Source of the DNA: Polycyclovorans sp046565985
GTDB taxonomy: Bacteria; Pseudomonadota; Gammaproteobacteria; Nevskiales; Nevskiaceae
Direction: 5' to 3'
Length of the DNA stretch: 64,000 nucleotides
Assembly: GCA_046565985.1 (NCBI GenBank)
Contig: JBKHXN010000052.1
Span: 14,674 to 78,673 of the forward strand
The notes under the pieces are model-generated. The model saw only the letters and a list, made by a program, of their open reading frames with translations, did not search any database and had not been told where the DNA came from. Positions 36,510 to 45,590 of this stretch are shown in pieces. Positions within the stretch are counted from its first letter, which is position 1. Every line of letters begins with the position of its first letter. The position numbers and the translations under genes are program-made.

Positions 36510-37973
36510 ATGACCACCCCCATCCGCCTGCTGCCGTGGTGGCCCGCGCTGTTCGTGGCCGTACTGCTGGCCGGCTGCCAGCGCGGCCCCGCGGCCAGCC
36601 ACCCCGATTTTGCCGATCTGGTGGCGCGGGTCTCGCCCTCGGTGGTCAACATCAGCACCGTGGCGGAGCCCTACCCGGAGCTGCCGGCCGACCACCCCGC
36701 GCTGACCGAGGAGCTGCCGGAGGACGCGCCCGACTGGTTCCGGCGCTACTACGAGGAGCGCCGGCGCGAGCGGTCTGGCGAGCCGCCGCTGGAGAGTCCG
36801 GAATCGCTGGGCTCCGGGTTCGTGCTCTGGGAGGACGGCTACATCCTCACCAACTACCACGTGGTGCAGGACGCGGGCGAAGTGGTCGTGCGCCTGCTCG
36901 ACCGCCGCCAGTTCACCGCCCAGGTCGTGGGCTTTGACGAGCCCAGCGACCTGGCGCTGCTCAAGATCGACGCCACCGGCCTGCCGGCCGTGGCGCTGGG
37001 TCGTTCCGACGCGGTGCGCCCGGGCCAGGGCGTGCTGGCGATCGGCTCGCCGTTCGGCTTTGACTATTCGGTGACCTCCGGCATCGTCTCCGCCAAGGGC
37101 CGCACGCTGGATACCGAGCAGTACGTGCCCTTCCTGCAGACCGACGCGGCGATCAACCCCGGCAACTCCGGAGGCCCCCTGTTCAACCTGCGTGGCGAGG
37201 TGATCGGCGTCAACTCGCAGATCTTCAGCCAGACCGGCGGCAACATGGGCGTGGCCTTCTCCATCCCCATCGACGTGGCCTCCAAGGTGGCGCGTCAGCT
37301 GCGCGAAACCGGCCGCGTGACGCGCGGCTGGCTGGGCGTGGTGGTGCAGGGCGTGGACCGCAACCTGGCCCAGTCCGCCGGTATGGAAAAGACCGAGGGC
37401 GCGCTGGTCGCCCGGGTCCTGCCGGGCAGCCCGGCCGAGGCCGGCGGCGTACGCGCCGGCGATATCCTGCTCAGCTTCAACGGCGAGGTGCTGCCCAGCT
37501 CCCGCGAGCTGCCACCGCTGGTGGGCAGCCTGGATCCGGGCGACATGGCCGAACTGCGCGTGCTGCGCGAAGGCCGGCAGTTCACGCTCAAGATCGAGAT
37601 CGGCGTGCTCACCCCGCAGGCCGCGGAGCTGGCCGCCGCGCCCGAGCCCGAGGCCGGCCTTGCGCCCGAGCCCGACGAGCGACCGGCGGGCCCGCCCCTG
37701 GGTCTGGTGATCCGGGCCCTGAGCCCGGAAGAGCGGCGCGCGGCGCAGACGCTGGCCGGCGGGGTCTGGGTGGAGCGGGTGGAAGAGGGCGCGGCCCTGC
37801 GCGCCGGGATCCGCGCCGGCGACATCCTGCTGCAGATCGGCGGGCAGGAGATCACCTCGGTGGAGCGCTACGCCGAGGTTCTCAAGCGTCTCACGCCGGG
37901 CTCCACCACCCCGGTGCTGGTGCAGCGGCGCAACGCGCCCCTGTTCCTGGCCCTGGACGTGCCGCGGCCATGA
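36510..37973 (+). CDS. mucD: DegP/MucD-type periplasmic serine protease, predicted lipoprotein
   Basis: HtrA protease of 487 residues degrading misfolded envelope proteins. The N-terminus carries a lipobox LLAGC (Cys23), so this copy is probably lipid-anchored. The catalytic triad is in ILTNYHVV (His), SDLALLKID (Asp) and NPGNSGGPLFN (Ser). Two PDZ domains follow (RGWLGVVVQGVD and PPLGLVIRALSPEERRA onward), joined by a Glu/Pro-rich linker. It completes the rpoE operon and overlaps the next gene by four bases. Confidence 0.93.
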   Translation: MTTPIRLLPWWPALFVAVLLAGCQRGPAASHPDFADLVARVSPSVVNISTVAEPYPELPADHPALTEELPEDAPDWFRRYYEERRRERSGEPPLESPESLGSGFVLWEDGYILTNYHVVQDAGEVVVRLLDRRQFTAQVVGFDEPSDLALLKIDATGLPAVALGRSDAVRPGQGVLAIGSPFGFDYSVTSGIVSAKGRTLDTEQYVPFLQTDAAINPGNSGGPLFNLRGEVIGVNSQIFSQTGGNMGVAFSIPIDVASKVARQLRETGRVTRGWLGVVVQGVDRNLAQSAGMEKTEGALVARVLPGSPAEAGGVRAGDILLSFNGEVLPSSRELPPLVGSLDPGDMAELRVLREGRQFTLKIEIGVLTPQAAELAAAPEPEAGLAPEPDERPAGPPLGLVIRALSPEERRAAQTLAGGVWVERVEEGAALRAGIRAGDILLQIGGQEITSVERYAEVLKRLTPGSTTPVLVQRRNAPLFLALDVPRP

Positions 37974-38218
37974 GCCGGCGGCTGTTGCTGCTCACCCGTC
38001 CGGAATGCGGCCTGTGTGAAGCCTTCCTGGCGGAGTTCATCGCCTGTTTCGGCCCCGGGCGCTTCGAGATCGAGCGGGTGGACGTGGACAGCCGCGAGGA
38101 CTGGCGCCAGCGCTTCGGCCTGAAGATCCCGGTATTGCTCGACGCGGCCGACGGCCTGCCGCTGGCCACCACCCGGTTTGACGCTCAGGCCCTGCGGGAT
38201 CAACTGCTGAACGGCTGA
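37970..38218 (+). CDS. Glutaredoxin-like protein (DUF836)
   Basis: Eighty-two residues with a thioredoxin-like fold. LLTRPECGLCEAFLAEF carries a CxxC redox pair (Cys-Gly-Leu-Cys), and IPVLLDAADGLPLA contains the cis-proline. It overlaps mucD by four bases, so it may be made with that protease. Small DUF836 proteins are common between mucD and lepA; the substrate is unknown. Confidence 0.85.
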   Translation: MSRRLLLLTRPECGLCEAFLAEFIACFGPGRFEIERVDVDSREDWRQRFGLKIPVLLDAADGLPLATTRFDAQALRDQLLNG

Positions 38219-38233
38219 GCGGCGGGGCTCGGT

Positions 38234-38239
38234 TATACT
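38234..38239 (+). promoter_or_regulatory. Candidate -10 element of lepA
   Basis: TATACT matches five of six -10 positions and lies 27 bases before the lepA ATG. No good -35 is seen at the proper spacing. Confidence 0.3.
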
Positions 38240-38266
38240 GCGCGCCCTTCCGGTTCCTGTGCTTCC

Positions 38267-40072
38267 ATGAAGCTCGAAAACATCCGCAATTTCTGCATCA
38301 TCGCCCACATCGACCACGGCAAGTCCACCCTGGCCGACCGCTTCATCCAGATCTGTGGCGGGCTGGCCGAGCGCGAGATGCAGCAGCAGGTGCTGGACAA
38401 CAACCCCATCGAGCGCGAGCGCGGCATCACCATCAAGGCCCAGGCCATCTCGCTCGATTACAAGGCCCGCAACGGCGAGATCTACCAGCTCAACCTGATC
38501 GACACGCCGGGCCATGTGGACTTCAGCTACGAGGTCTCCCGCTCGCTGGCCTCCTGCGAGGGGGCGCTGCTGGTGGTGGACGCCTCCCAGGGTGTGGAGG
38601 CGCAGAGCGTGGCCAACTGCTACACCGCCCTGGATCTCAACCTGGAAGTGCTGCCGGTGCTCAACAAGGTGGACCTGCAGAACGCCGAGCCCGAGCGGGT
38701 GGCCGGCGAGATCGAGCAGGTCATCGGCATCGAGGCGCGCGACGCGCTGCACATCTCCGCCAAGACCGGCCTCAACGTGCCGGACGTGCTCGAAGCCATC
38801 GTCGCCAAGCTGCCGCCGCCCAAGGGCGACACCCAGGCGCCGCTGCAGGCGCTGATCGTGGATTCCTGGTTCGACAACTATCTTGGCGTGGTCTCGCTGG
38901 TGCGCATCATCAACGGCTCGGTCCGCAAGGGCCAGAAGATCCGCGTCATGTCCACCGGGCGCGATCACGAGGTCACCATGCTGGGCGTACACACGCCCAA
39001 GCGGGTGTTCAAGGATCAGCTCGGCACCGGTGAGGTGGGCTTTCTGATCGCCGGCATCAAGGACATCTTCGGTGCGCCGGTGGGCGATACCCTCACCGAC
39101 GCACAGAAGCCATGCACCACCCAGCTGCCCGGGTTCCGCCAGGTGCAGCCGCGCGTGTTTGCCGGCATGTTCCCCATTGACGCCGACGACTTCGAGGATT
39201 TCCGCGAGTCGCTGCAGAAACTGCGCCTCAACGATTCCGCCCTGCAGTTCGAGCCGGAGAATTCCACCGCGCTGGGTTTCGGGTTCCGTATCGGCTTCCT
39301 CGGCATGCTGCACATGGAGATCGTGCAGGAGCGCCTGGAGCGCGAGTACAACCTCAACCTCATCACCACCGCACCCTCGGTGGTATACGAGGTGATGATG
39401 AACGACGGCAGCCTGCGCAAGATCGACAATCCGGCGGAGCTTCCCACGCCCGGCGAGTTCTCCGAGCTGCGCGAGCCGATCATCAACGCCCGCATCCTCA
39501 TGCCGCCCGATTACGTCGGCTCGGTCATGCAGCTGTGCATGGAGAAGCGCGGGGTGCAGAAGAACCTGCGCTACCTCGGCGGCCAGGTGCAGATGGAAGT
39601 GGAGATGCCGCTGGCCGAAGTGGTGCTGGATTTCTTCGACCGTCTGAAGAGCGTATCGCGCGGATATGCCTCGTTCGAGTACGAGTTTGTACGCTTCGAG
39701 CCCGCCGATCTGGTGCGGCTGGATGTGCTGGTCAACGGTGACCGCGTGGACGCCCTGGCGAGCATCGTGCACCGTGAGACCGCCTATCCGCGTGGACGCG
39801 ACCTCTGCGAGCGCATGCAGGAGGTCATCCACCGGCAGATGTTCGACGTGGCGATCCAGGCCGCCATCGGCTCCAAGATCATCGCCCGTACCACGGTCAA
39901 GGCGCTGCGCAAGGACGTGCTGGCCAAGTGCTACGGCGGCGACGTATCACGCAAGCGCAAGCTGCTGGAGAAACAGAAAGAGGGCAAGAAACGCATGAAG
40001 CAGGTAGGCAGTGTGGAGATTCCGCAGGAAGCCTTCCTCGCCGTGCTCGGTGTGGACAAGAAAAAAGGATAG
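38267..40072 (+). CDS. lepA: Elongation factor 4
   Basis: Ribosome-associated GTPase of 601 residues that can back-translocate stalled ribosomes. G1 AHIDHGKSTLADR, G3 DTPGHVDF and G4 NKVD are intact. The EF4-specific C-terminal domain with KKMKQVGSVEIPQEAF-like ending (here KRMKQVGSVEIPQEAFLAVL) is present. It is co-oriented with lepB six bases downstream, the usual lepA-lepB pairing. Confidence 0.98.
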   Translation: MKLENIRNFCIIAHIDHGKSTLADRFIQICGGLAEREMQQQVLDNNPIERERGITIKAQAISLDYKARNGEIYQLNLIDTPGHVDFSYEVSRSLASCEGALLVVDASQGVEAQSVANCYTALDLNLEVLPVLNKVDLQNAEPERVAGEIEQVIGIEARDALHISAKTGLNVPDVLEAIVAKLPPPKGDTQAPLQALIVDSWFDNYLGVVSLVRIINGSVRKGQKIRVMSTGRDHEVTMLGVHTPKRVFKDQLGTGEVGFLIAGIKDIFGAPVGDTLTDAQKPCTTQLPGFRQVQPRVFAGMFPIDADDFEDFRESLQKLRLNDSALQFEPENSTALGFGFRIGFLGMLHMEIVQERLEREYNLNLITTAPSVVYEVMMNDGSLRKIDNPAELPTPGEFSELREPIINARILMPPDYVGSVMQLCMEKRGVQKNLRYLGGQVQMEVEMPLAEVVLDFFDRLKSVSRGYASFEYEFVRFEPADLVRLDVLVNGDRVDALASIVHRETAYPRGRDLCERMQEVIHRQMFDVAIQAAIGSKIIARTTVKALRKDVLAKCYGGDVSRKRKLLEKQKEGKKRMKQVGSVEIPQEAFLAVLGVDKKKG

Positions 40073-40078
40073 TCCGGA

Positions 40079-40858
40079 ATGGCCGATTTTCACTGGGACT
40101 TTGCCGTCCTGCTCACGCTCGCCACCCTGGTGACCGGCGTGGTGTGGGCACTCGACAGGTTCGTCTGGGCGCCCGCGCGCCGCCAGTCGCCCGCGGGCCC
40201 GGAGGCCAAGCCCAATGCGGTGGTGGATTTCTGCAGCTCGTTCTTCCCGGTCATTGCCCTGGTGCTGCTGCTGCGCTCCTTCGTGGCTGAGCCGTTCCGC
40301 ATCCCTTCCGGCTCGATGATCCCCACGCTCTCGGTGGGGGATTTCATCCTCGTCAACAAGTACGCCTACGGCCTGCGCGACCCGGCTTTCCATCATGAAT
40401 TCCTGCCCGGCGGCCGGCCGGAGCGGGGCGACGTGGTGGTGTTCCGCTGGCCGGTGGACCCGAGCAAGGATTTCATCAAACGTATCGTCGGCCTGCCGGG
40501 TGACCGCATCGCCTACCGCGACAAGCAGCTGTTTGTGAACGGCGACATCATTCCCCTCGACCCGGCGGGTGTATTTTCCGGTCTGGGCGGCGCGGTGTAT
40601 CGCTTCAGCGAGAACCTTTCCGGCCGTGAGCACTACGTGATCGTCAACCCGGACCGCCCGGCGCGCGATTTCGAGTTCACGGTGCCGGAGGGGGAATACT
40701 TCGCCATGGGCGACAACCGCGACGGCAGCGATGACAGCCGGCGCTGGGGTACGGTGCCGGAGCGTAATCTGGTGGGGCGTGCTTTCTTCATCTGGATGAG
40801 CTGGGACAGTAACGAAAGCCGTATCGACTTTTCCCGCATCGGAACCATCATTCGGTAA
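40079..40858 (+). CDS. lepB: Signal peptidase I
   Basis: Inner-membrane protease of 259 residues removing Sec/Tat signal peptides. Two N-terminal transmembrane helices (AVLLTLATLVTGVVWAL; FFPVIALVLLLRSFV) precede the Ser nucleophile in FRIPSGSMIPTL and the general-base Lys in DFIKRIVGLPGDRI. The box E motif GDNRDGSDDSR is near the C-terminus. Confidence 0.97.
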   Translation: MADFHWDFAVLLTLATLVTGVVWALDRFVWAPARRQSPAGPEAKPNAVVDFCSSFFPVIALVLLLRSFVAEPFRIPSGSMIPTLSVGDFILVNKYAYGLRDPAFHHEFLPGGRPERGDVVVFRWPVDPSKDFIKRIVGLPGDRIAYRDKQLFVNGDIIPLDPAGVFSGLGGAVYRFSENLSGREHYVIVNPDRPARDFEFTVPEGEYFAMGDNRDGSDDSRRWGTVPERNLVGRAFFIWMSWDSNESRIDFSRIGTIIR

Positions 40859-40875
40859 GACAACGGAGCAAGACC

Positions 40876-41259
40876 ATGAAAGGACCTGCAACTCAACGAG
40901 GCCTCGGTTGGCTGGGGCTGCTGTTCATTTTCGGCATGATCGGCTTCACGGCGCTGCTGACCATGAAGTGCCTGCCGATCTATCTCAACCAGATGAAGAT
41001 CACGCGCGCGGTGAATTCGGTGGCGCAGAGCGCCGAGGTGCGCAACAGCCAGAGCGTTGAGCCGGCACGTGCCGCGCTGGGACGCTTCTGGATCGTCGAG
41101 GACATCATCTACATCAGCCCGCGCGACGTGAAGATGCTGCGCACCGAGGCCGGTCGTGTGCTGGCCTACGAGTACGAGGCGCGCGAACGGCTGTTTGGCA
41201 ACGTCTCCATCGTCTTCGAATTCAGCGAAAAGGTCCCGATCCCGGGTGGCGACGGTTGA
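40876..41259 (+). CDS. DUF4845 single-pass membrane protein
   Basis: One hundred twenty-seven residues with one transmembrane helix (LGLLFIFGMIGFTALLTM) and a small C-terminal domain. It is a DUF4845-type protein commonly found between lepB and rnc. Function unknown. It overlaps the rnc TTG start by four bases (TTGA). Confidence 0.85.
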   Translation: MKGPATQRGLGWLGLLFIFGMIGFTALLTMKCLPIYLNQMKITRAVNSVAQSAEVRNSQSVEPARAALGRFWIVEDIIYISPRDVKMLRTEAGRVLAYEYEARERLFGNVSIVFEFSEKVPIPGGDG

Positions 41260-41924
41260 AGTACGACGCACTGCAGCGCGATCTGGGATACAGGTTTGAG
41301 GACCGGGGTCTGCTGGTCCGCGCCCTGACCCATCGCTCGGTCGGTGCGCAGAATTACGAACGGCTGGAATTCCTCGGCGACGGGCTGCTGAACTTCGTGG
41401 TGGGAGCCGCGCTCTACGAGCGCGAACCCGGCGCCGAGGAGGGTGCGCTGTCGCGTCTGCGAGCTGCCCTGGTGCGTGAGGAAACCCTGGCGCGCTGCGC
41501 CCGCGGCCTGCGTCTGGGCCAGTACCTGGAACTGGGCGAGAGCGAGCGGAAATCCGGTGGGAACCGCCGCGATTCGATCCTCGCCGATGTGCTGGAGGCC
41601 CTGATCGGCGCGGTCTATCTGGACGCCGGGTTTGCCGCCGCGCAGGCGGTCTGCCTGCAGGTGCTGGCAGCGGAATTTTCCAGCCTGCCCGATCCGGACA
41701 CCCTCAAGGATTCCAAGACCCGTCTGCAGGAGTGGCTGCAGGCGCGTTCACGCCCGCTGCCGACTTACGAGATTCTCTCGGAATCCGGTCCCCCGCACCG
41801 GCGCGTTTTCCGTATCCGCTGTACCCTGACCGACGCCGGCCTGCTCGCCGAGGCCCGCGGTGCCAGCCGCCGCGCGGCCGAGCAGGATGCGGCGCGCAAA
41901 CTACTGGAGTCGCTCGATGCGTAG
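41256..41924 (+). CDS. rnc: Ribonuclease III
   Basis: Double-strand-specific endoribonuclease of 222 residues processing rRNA and mRNA. It starts at TTG 41256 inside the DUF4845 stop. The catalytic signature is ERLEFLGDGLLNFV (Asp of the metal site kept, with Gly where Ser is usual) and DVLEALIGAVYLDAG (Glu). A C-terminal dsRNA-binding domain ends RRAAEQDAARKLLESL. Confidence 0.95.
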   Translation: MKYDALQRDLGYRFEDRGLLVRALTHRSVGAQNYERLEFLGDGLLNFVVGAALYEREPGAEEGALSRLRAALVREETLARCARGLRLGQYLELGESERKSGGNRRDSILADVLEALIGAVYLDAGFAAAQAVCLQVLAAEFSSLPDPDTLKDSKTRLQEWLQARSRPLPTYEILSESGPPHRRVFRIRCTLTDAGLLAEARGASRRAAEQDAARKLLESLDA

Positions 41925-42801
41925 CGGAATGGTGACCCTGGCCGGGCGCCCCAATGTGGGCAAGTCCTCGCTGCTCAATGCGCTGGTCGGTCGCAAGGTC
42001 AGTATCGTCTCGCACAAGCCGCAGACCACCCGCCACCGCATCCAGGGTGTGCTGCATCACCCGCAGGGGCAGATCGTGTTCGTGGATACGCCGGGCCTGC
42101 ACCAGGTGCAGAAGCGCGCGCTCAACCGGGCGATGAACGAGCAGGCGGTCAGCGCCCTGCACGACGTGGACCTGGTGCTGTTCGTGGTCGAATCCGGCCG
42201 CTTTACCGACGAGGACCAGGCCGTGCTCGAACGCCTGGCCCGTCTCAAGACCCCGGTGGCGCTGGTCCTCAACAAGGTGGACCGGGTCACCGACAAGCCC
42301 AGGCTCCTGCCGGAGATCCAGGCGCTGGCGGCGCGGCACCCCTTTGCGTTCGTCATCCCGGTCTCGGCGCTCAAGCACGACAATCTCGACGCACTGGTCA
42401 AGACCCTGCTGGAGCATATGCCGGAGGGCGAGCCGCTCTATCCCCAGGACATGGTGATGGGCCATGACGCGCGCTTTGCCGCCGCCGAGGTGATCCGCGA
42501 GAAGCTGATCCGCAACCTGCACCAGGAGCTGCCGTACGCAACCACCGTGGAGATCGAGTCCTTCGAGGCCGATGGCCGCATGGACCGCATCGACGCCATC
42601 ATCTGGGTGGAGCGCGAGGGCCAGAAGGGGATCGTCGTCGGTCAGGGCGGGGAACAGCTGCGCAAGATCGGAGAGGCGGCACGCCGCGAGCTGGAACACA
42701 GCAGCGGGCGCAAGGTCTTCCTCAAGCTCTGGTGCAAGGTGCGGGAAAACTGGAGCGACGACCCGAAGGCGCTGTCGCGCTTCGGGCTGACGCCGGAATA
42801 G
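41917..42801 (+). CDS. era: GTPase Era
   Basis: Ribosome-assembly GTPase of 294 residues binding the 3' end of 16S rRNA. ATG 41917 overlaps the rnc end by 8 bases; the longer frame to 41860 is unneeded. G1 GRPNVGKSSLLN, G2/switch QTTRHRIQG, G3 DTPGLHQ and G4 NKVD are intact. A KH domain follows with GIVVGQGGEQLRKIG. Confidence 0.97.
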   Translation: MRSGMVTLAGRPNVGKSSLLNALVGRKVSIVSHKPQTTRHRIQGVLHHPQGQIVFVDTPGLHQVQKRALNRAMNEQAVSALHDVDLVLFVVESGRFTDEDQAVLERLARLKTPVALVLNKVDRVTDKPRLLPEIQALAARHPFAFVIPVSALKHDNLDALVKTLLEHMPEGEPLYPQDMVMGHDARFAAAEVIREKLIRNLHQELPYATTVEIESFEADGRMDRIDAIIWVEREGQKGIVVGQGGEQLRKIGEAARRELEHSSGRKVFLKLWCKVRENWSDDPKALSRFGLTPE

Positions 42802-42813
42802 GGCGACAGCGGC

Positions 42814-43515
42814 ATGGCGCGCGCCCGTATCGCGCTCACCGCGGCCTATGTACTCACGGCGCGGCCCTATCAGGACAGCTCCCTGCTGGTGGAGATTTTC
42901 AGCCGCGACCACGGCCGTGTCGGGCTGGTGGCCCGCGGCGCACGCGGCCCCCGATCACGCTACCGCGCCCTGCTGCAGCCCCTGCAGCCGCTGTTGCTGT
43001 CGTGGACCGAGGCCGGCGGCCTGGGCACGCTCACCGGCGCAGAGGCCGACGGCCCGGCGCACGCGCTCGGCGGAGAGCCGGTGTTCTACGCCTGGTACCT
43101 CAACGAACTGCTGCTCAAGCTGCTGCAGCGGCACGACCCGCACCCCGCCCTGTACGAGGCCTACGCGCGGAGTCTGGCGGGATTGTGCGGCGCGCGGGCG
43201 GAGGCGCAGCTGCGCTATTTCGAGCTGGATCTGCTCGCCGAGCTCGGCTATGCCCTGTGGTGGCCGGAGGATCTGCAGCCCGGCGCCCACTACCGTTTTG
43301 ATCCCGAGCACGGCCCGCAGGCCGCACCCGCCGGTGCCGACAGCTATCCTGCCGAGATCCTGCAGGCCCTGGCCGAGCGGCGTCTGGAGCAGACTGCCCA
43401 GTTGACCGCCGCCCGCCGGCTGCTGCGCGAGGCGCTGCGGGTGCAACTGCAGGGGCGCGAGCTGCAAACCCCGCGCCTGCTGCGCGCCCTGCGCGCCCGC
43501 GCCGGGCGCTCCTGA
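42814..43515 (+). CDS. recO: DNA repair protein RecO
   Basis: RecF-pathway mediator of 233 residues. The N-terminal OB fold contains AAYVLTARPYQDSSLLVEIFSRDHGRVGLVARGARGP. The central helical part includes YLNELLLKLLQRHDPHPALYEAY. Position after era is conserved in gammaproteobacteria. Confidence 0.93.
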   Translation: MARARIALTAAYVLTARPYQDSSLLVEIFSRDHGRVGLVARGARGPRSRYRALLQPLQPLLLSWTEAGGLGTLTGAEADGPAHALGGEPVFYAWYLNELLLKLLQRHDPHPALYEAYARSLAGLCGARAEAQLRYFELDLLAELGYALWWPEDLQPGAHYRFDPEHGPQAAPAGADSYPAEILQALAERRLEQTAQLTAARRLLREALRVQLQGRELQTPRLLRALRARAGRS

Positions 43516-43549
43516 GACTACAATACGCGCCGCACACGCGAGACTTTTC

Positions 43550-44290
43550 ATGCCGCATTCCAACCTGCGCCTGGGCGTCAACATCGACCACGTGGCCACC
43601 GTGCGCCAGGCGCGCGGCACGGCCTATCCGGATCCGGTGGAGGCCGGGCTGATCGCCGCCAGCGGCGGCGCCGACAGCATCACCCTGCACCTGCGCGAGG
43701 ATCGCCGTCACATCCAGGACGAGGACGTGGCGCGCATGGTCGCGCAGTGCCCGGTCCCGGTGAACCTGGAAATGGCGGTCACGGGCGACATGCTGGCGCT
43801 GGCCTGTCGCCTGCGTCCGCGCTACGCCTGTCTGGTCCCGGAGCGTCGCCAGGAGATCACCACCGAGGGCGGGCTCGACGTCGCCGGGCATCTGGCCGAG
43901 GTCCGCGCGGCCTGTGGCCGGCTCGCCGATACCGGCGTCACCGTGGCGCTGTTCATCGACGCCGATCCGCGCCAGCTCGAAGCCAGCCTGCAGGCCGGCG
44001 CCCAGCAGATCGAGATCCATACCGGCCGCTATGCCGATACCGCCGGGGCGGCACAGGCGGCGGAACTCGTGCGCATCCAGACCTTTGCCCGCGACGCCCG
44101 CGCCGCCGGGCTGGAAGTGCACGCCGGGCACGGCCTGCATCTGCAGAACGTGGCGCCGGTGGCGCGCATTCCCGAGATCGTGGAGCTCAACATCGGCCAC
44201 AGCCTGATCGCGCGGGCCATCTTCATCGGTCTGCCGGCCGCGGTGGCCGAGATGCGCCGGGCGATGACCGAAGCGCGGCTCGCGGCATGA
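43550..44290 (+). CDS. pdxJ: Pyridoxine 5'-phosphate synthase
   Basis: TIM-barrel enzyme of 246 residues that closes the pyridoxine ring in vitamin B6 synthesis. Hallmarks are LGVNIDHVATVRQARGT, DSITLHLREDRRHIQDEDV, RQEITTEGGLDV and the late AGHGLHLQNV and ELNIGHSLIARAIF. A -10-like TACAAT (43519-43524) precedes it. It overlaps acpS by four bases (ATGA). Confidence 0.97.
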   Translation: MPHSNLRLGVNIDHVATVRQARGTAYPDPVEAGLIAASGGADSITLHLREDRRHIQDEDVARMVAQCPVPVNLEMAVTGDMLALACRLRPRYACLVPERRQEITTEGGLDVAGHLAEVRAACGRLADTGVTVALFIDADPRQLEASLQAGAQQIEIHTGRYADTAGAAQAAELVRIQTFARDARAAGLEVHAGHGLHLQNVAPVARIPEIVELNIGHSLIARAIFIGLPAAVAEMRRAMTEARLAA

Positions 44291-44682
44291 TCTACGGTGT
44301 GGGAGTGGACCTGCTGCGGTCCGAACGCATGCAGGCGGCCTGGCTGCGATTCGGCGAGCGCCTGGCGCGCAAGCTGCTGATGCCCGAGGAGCTGGAACGG
44401 TTTGCCCGGGCGCGCAGGCCGGCGCGCAGCCTGGCCATGGCCTTTGCCGCCAAGGAGGCCACGGTCAAGGCGCTCGGTACCGGCTTTCGCGGGGTGGGCT
44501 ATCGCGACTGCGGCGTGGTGCATGCGGCCAGCGGCCAGCCGCAGCTGGTCTTCAGCCCCGCGCTGCGCGCACGGCTCGATGCCCTGGGCGTGGCGGGCGG
44601 GCACGTCTCGCTCACCGACGAGGGCGGCATGATCTGCGCCATGGTGGTGCTGGAACGCCTGAGCGCCGCGGCGGACAGGTAA
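44287..44682 (+). CDS. acpS: Holo-[acyl-carrier-protein] synthase
   Basis: Phosphopantetheinyl transferase of 131 residues activating ACP. GVGVDLLRSERM carries the metal Asp and AFAAKEATVKALGTGFRG the Glu/Lys site. ATG 44287 overlaps the pdxJ stop. The pdxJ-acpS pair is conserved. Confidence 0.95.
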   Translation: MIYGVGVDLLRSERMQAAWLRFGERLARKLLMPEELERFARARRPARSLAMAFAAKEATVKALGTGFRGVGYRDCGVVHAASGQPQLVFSPALRARLDALGVAGGHVSLTDEGGMICAMVVLERLSAAADR

Positions 44683-44691
44683 GATCAGCGC

Positions 44692-45582
44692 ATGAACGAC
44701 AAGACGCTCGCCGATTGCATCGGCAACACGCCGATGGTGCGCCTGACCCGGCTTCCCGGCATCGGCCGCAACCGCCTGTACGCCAAGCTCGAAGGCACCG
44801 GCCCCGGGGGGTCGGTGAAGGATCGCCCCGCCTACTCGATGATCCGCCGCGCCCAGGAGCGAGGTGAGATCCACCCGGGCGATATGCTGATCGAGGCCAC
44901 CAGCGGCAACACCGGGATCGCCCTGGCCATGGTCGCGGCCATGCTCGGTTACCGTCTGCGCCTGATCATGCCGGCGCACATGAGCGCCGAACGCCGCGCC
45001 ACGATGAAAGCCTTTGGCGCCGAGATCATCCTGGTCACCCAGGAGCAGGGCATGGAAGGCGCGCGCGACCTCGCCGAGCAGATGGAGCGCGAGGGCCAGG
45101 GCAAGGTCCTCAACCAGTTTGCCAACCCGGACAACCCGCGCGCCCACTACGAGGGCACCGGGCCGGAGATCTGGCGCGACACCGCGGGGCAGATCACCCA
45201 CTTCGTTGCCACCATGGGCACCACCGGCACCATCATGGGCACCTCGCGCTATCTCAAGGAACGGAATCCGGCGGTGCAGATCATCGGTGTGCAGCCGGAC
45301 GGCGATTCTTCCATCCCCGGCATCCGCAAGTGGCCGGAGCCTTACCTGCCGAAGATTTTTGATCGCTCGCGCGTGGACCGCATCGTCGAAGTCTCGGCCC
45401 GGGACGCCGAGCAGACCACCCGCGAACTGGCGCGCGTGGAGGGCCTGTTCTGCGGCCCATCGTCCGGCGGCGGCATGTGGACGGCGCTGCAGCTGTGCCG
45501 CAGCCTGGAGGACGCCACCATCGTCTGCATCGTCTGTGACCGCGGTGATCGCTACATCTCCACCGGCCTGTTTCCGGACTGA
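44692..45582 (+). CDS. cysM: Cysteine synthase B
   Basis: PLP enzyme of 296 residues making cysteine from O-acetylserine, with CysM able to use thiosulfate. The PLP Lys lies in GGSVKDRPAYSMI, the phosphate loop is TSGNTGIALAM, and FCGPSSGGGMWTAL lies near the C-terminus. Length and the substrate loop agree better with CysM than CysK. It lies nine bases before rlmD. Confidence 0.92.
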   Translation: MNDKTLADCIGNTPMVRLTRLPGIGRNRLYAKLEGTGPGGSVKDRPAYSMIRRAQERGEIHPGDMLIEATSGNTGIALAMVAAMLGYRLRLIMPAHMSAERRATMKAFGAEIILVTQEQGMEGARDLAEQMEREGQGKVLNQFANPDNPRAHYEGTGPEIWRDTAGQITHFVATMGTTGTIMGTSRYLKERNPAVQIIGVQPDGDSSIPGIRKWPEPYLPKIFDRSRVDRIVEVSARDAEQTTRELARVEGLFCGPSSGGGMWTALQLCRSLEDATIVCIVCDRGDRYISTGLFPD

Positions 45583-45590
45583 CGCGGCGC

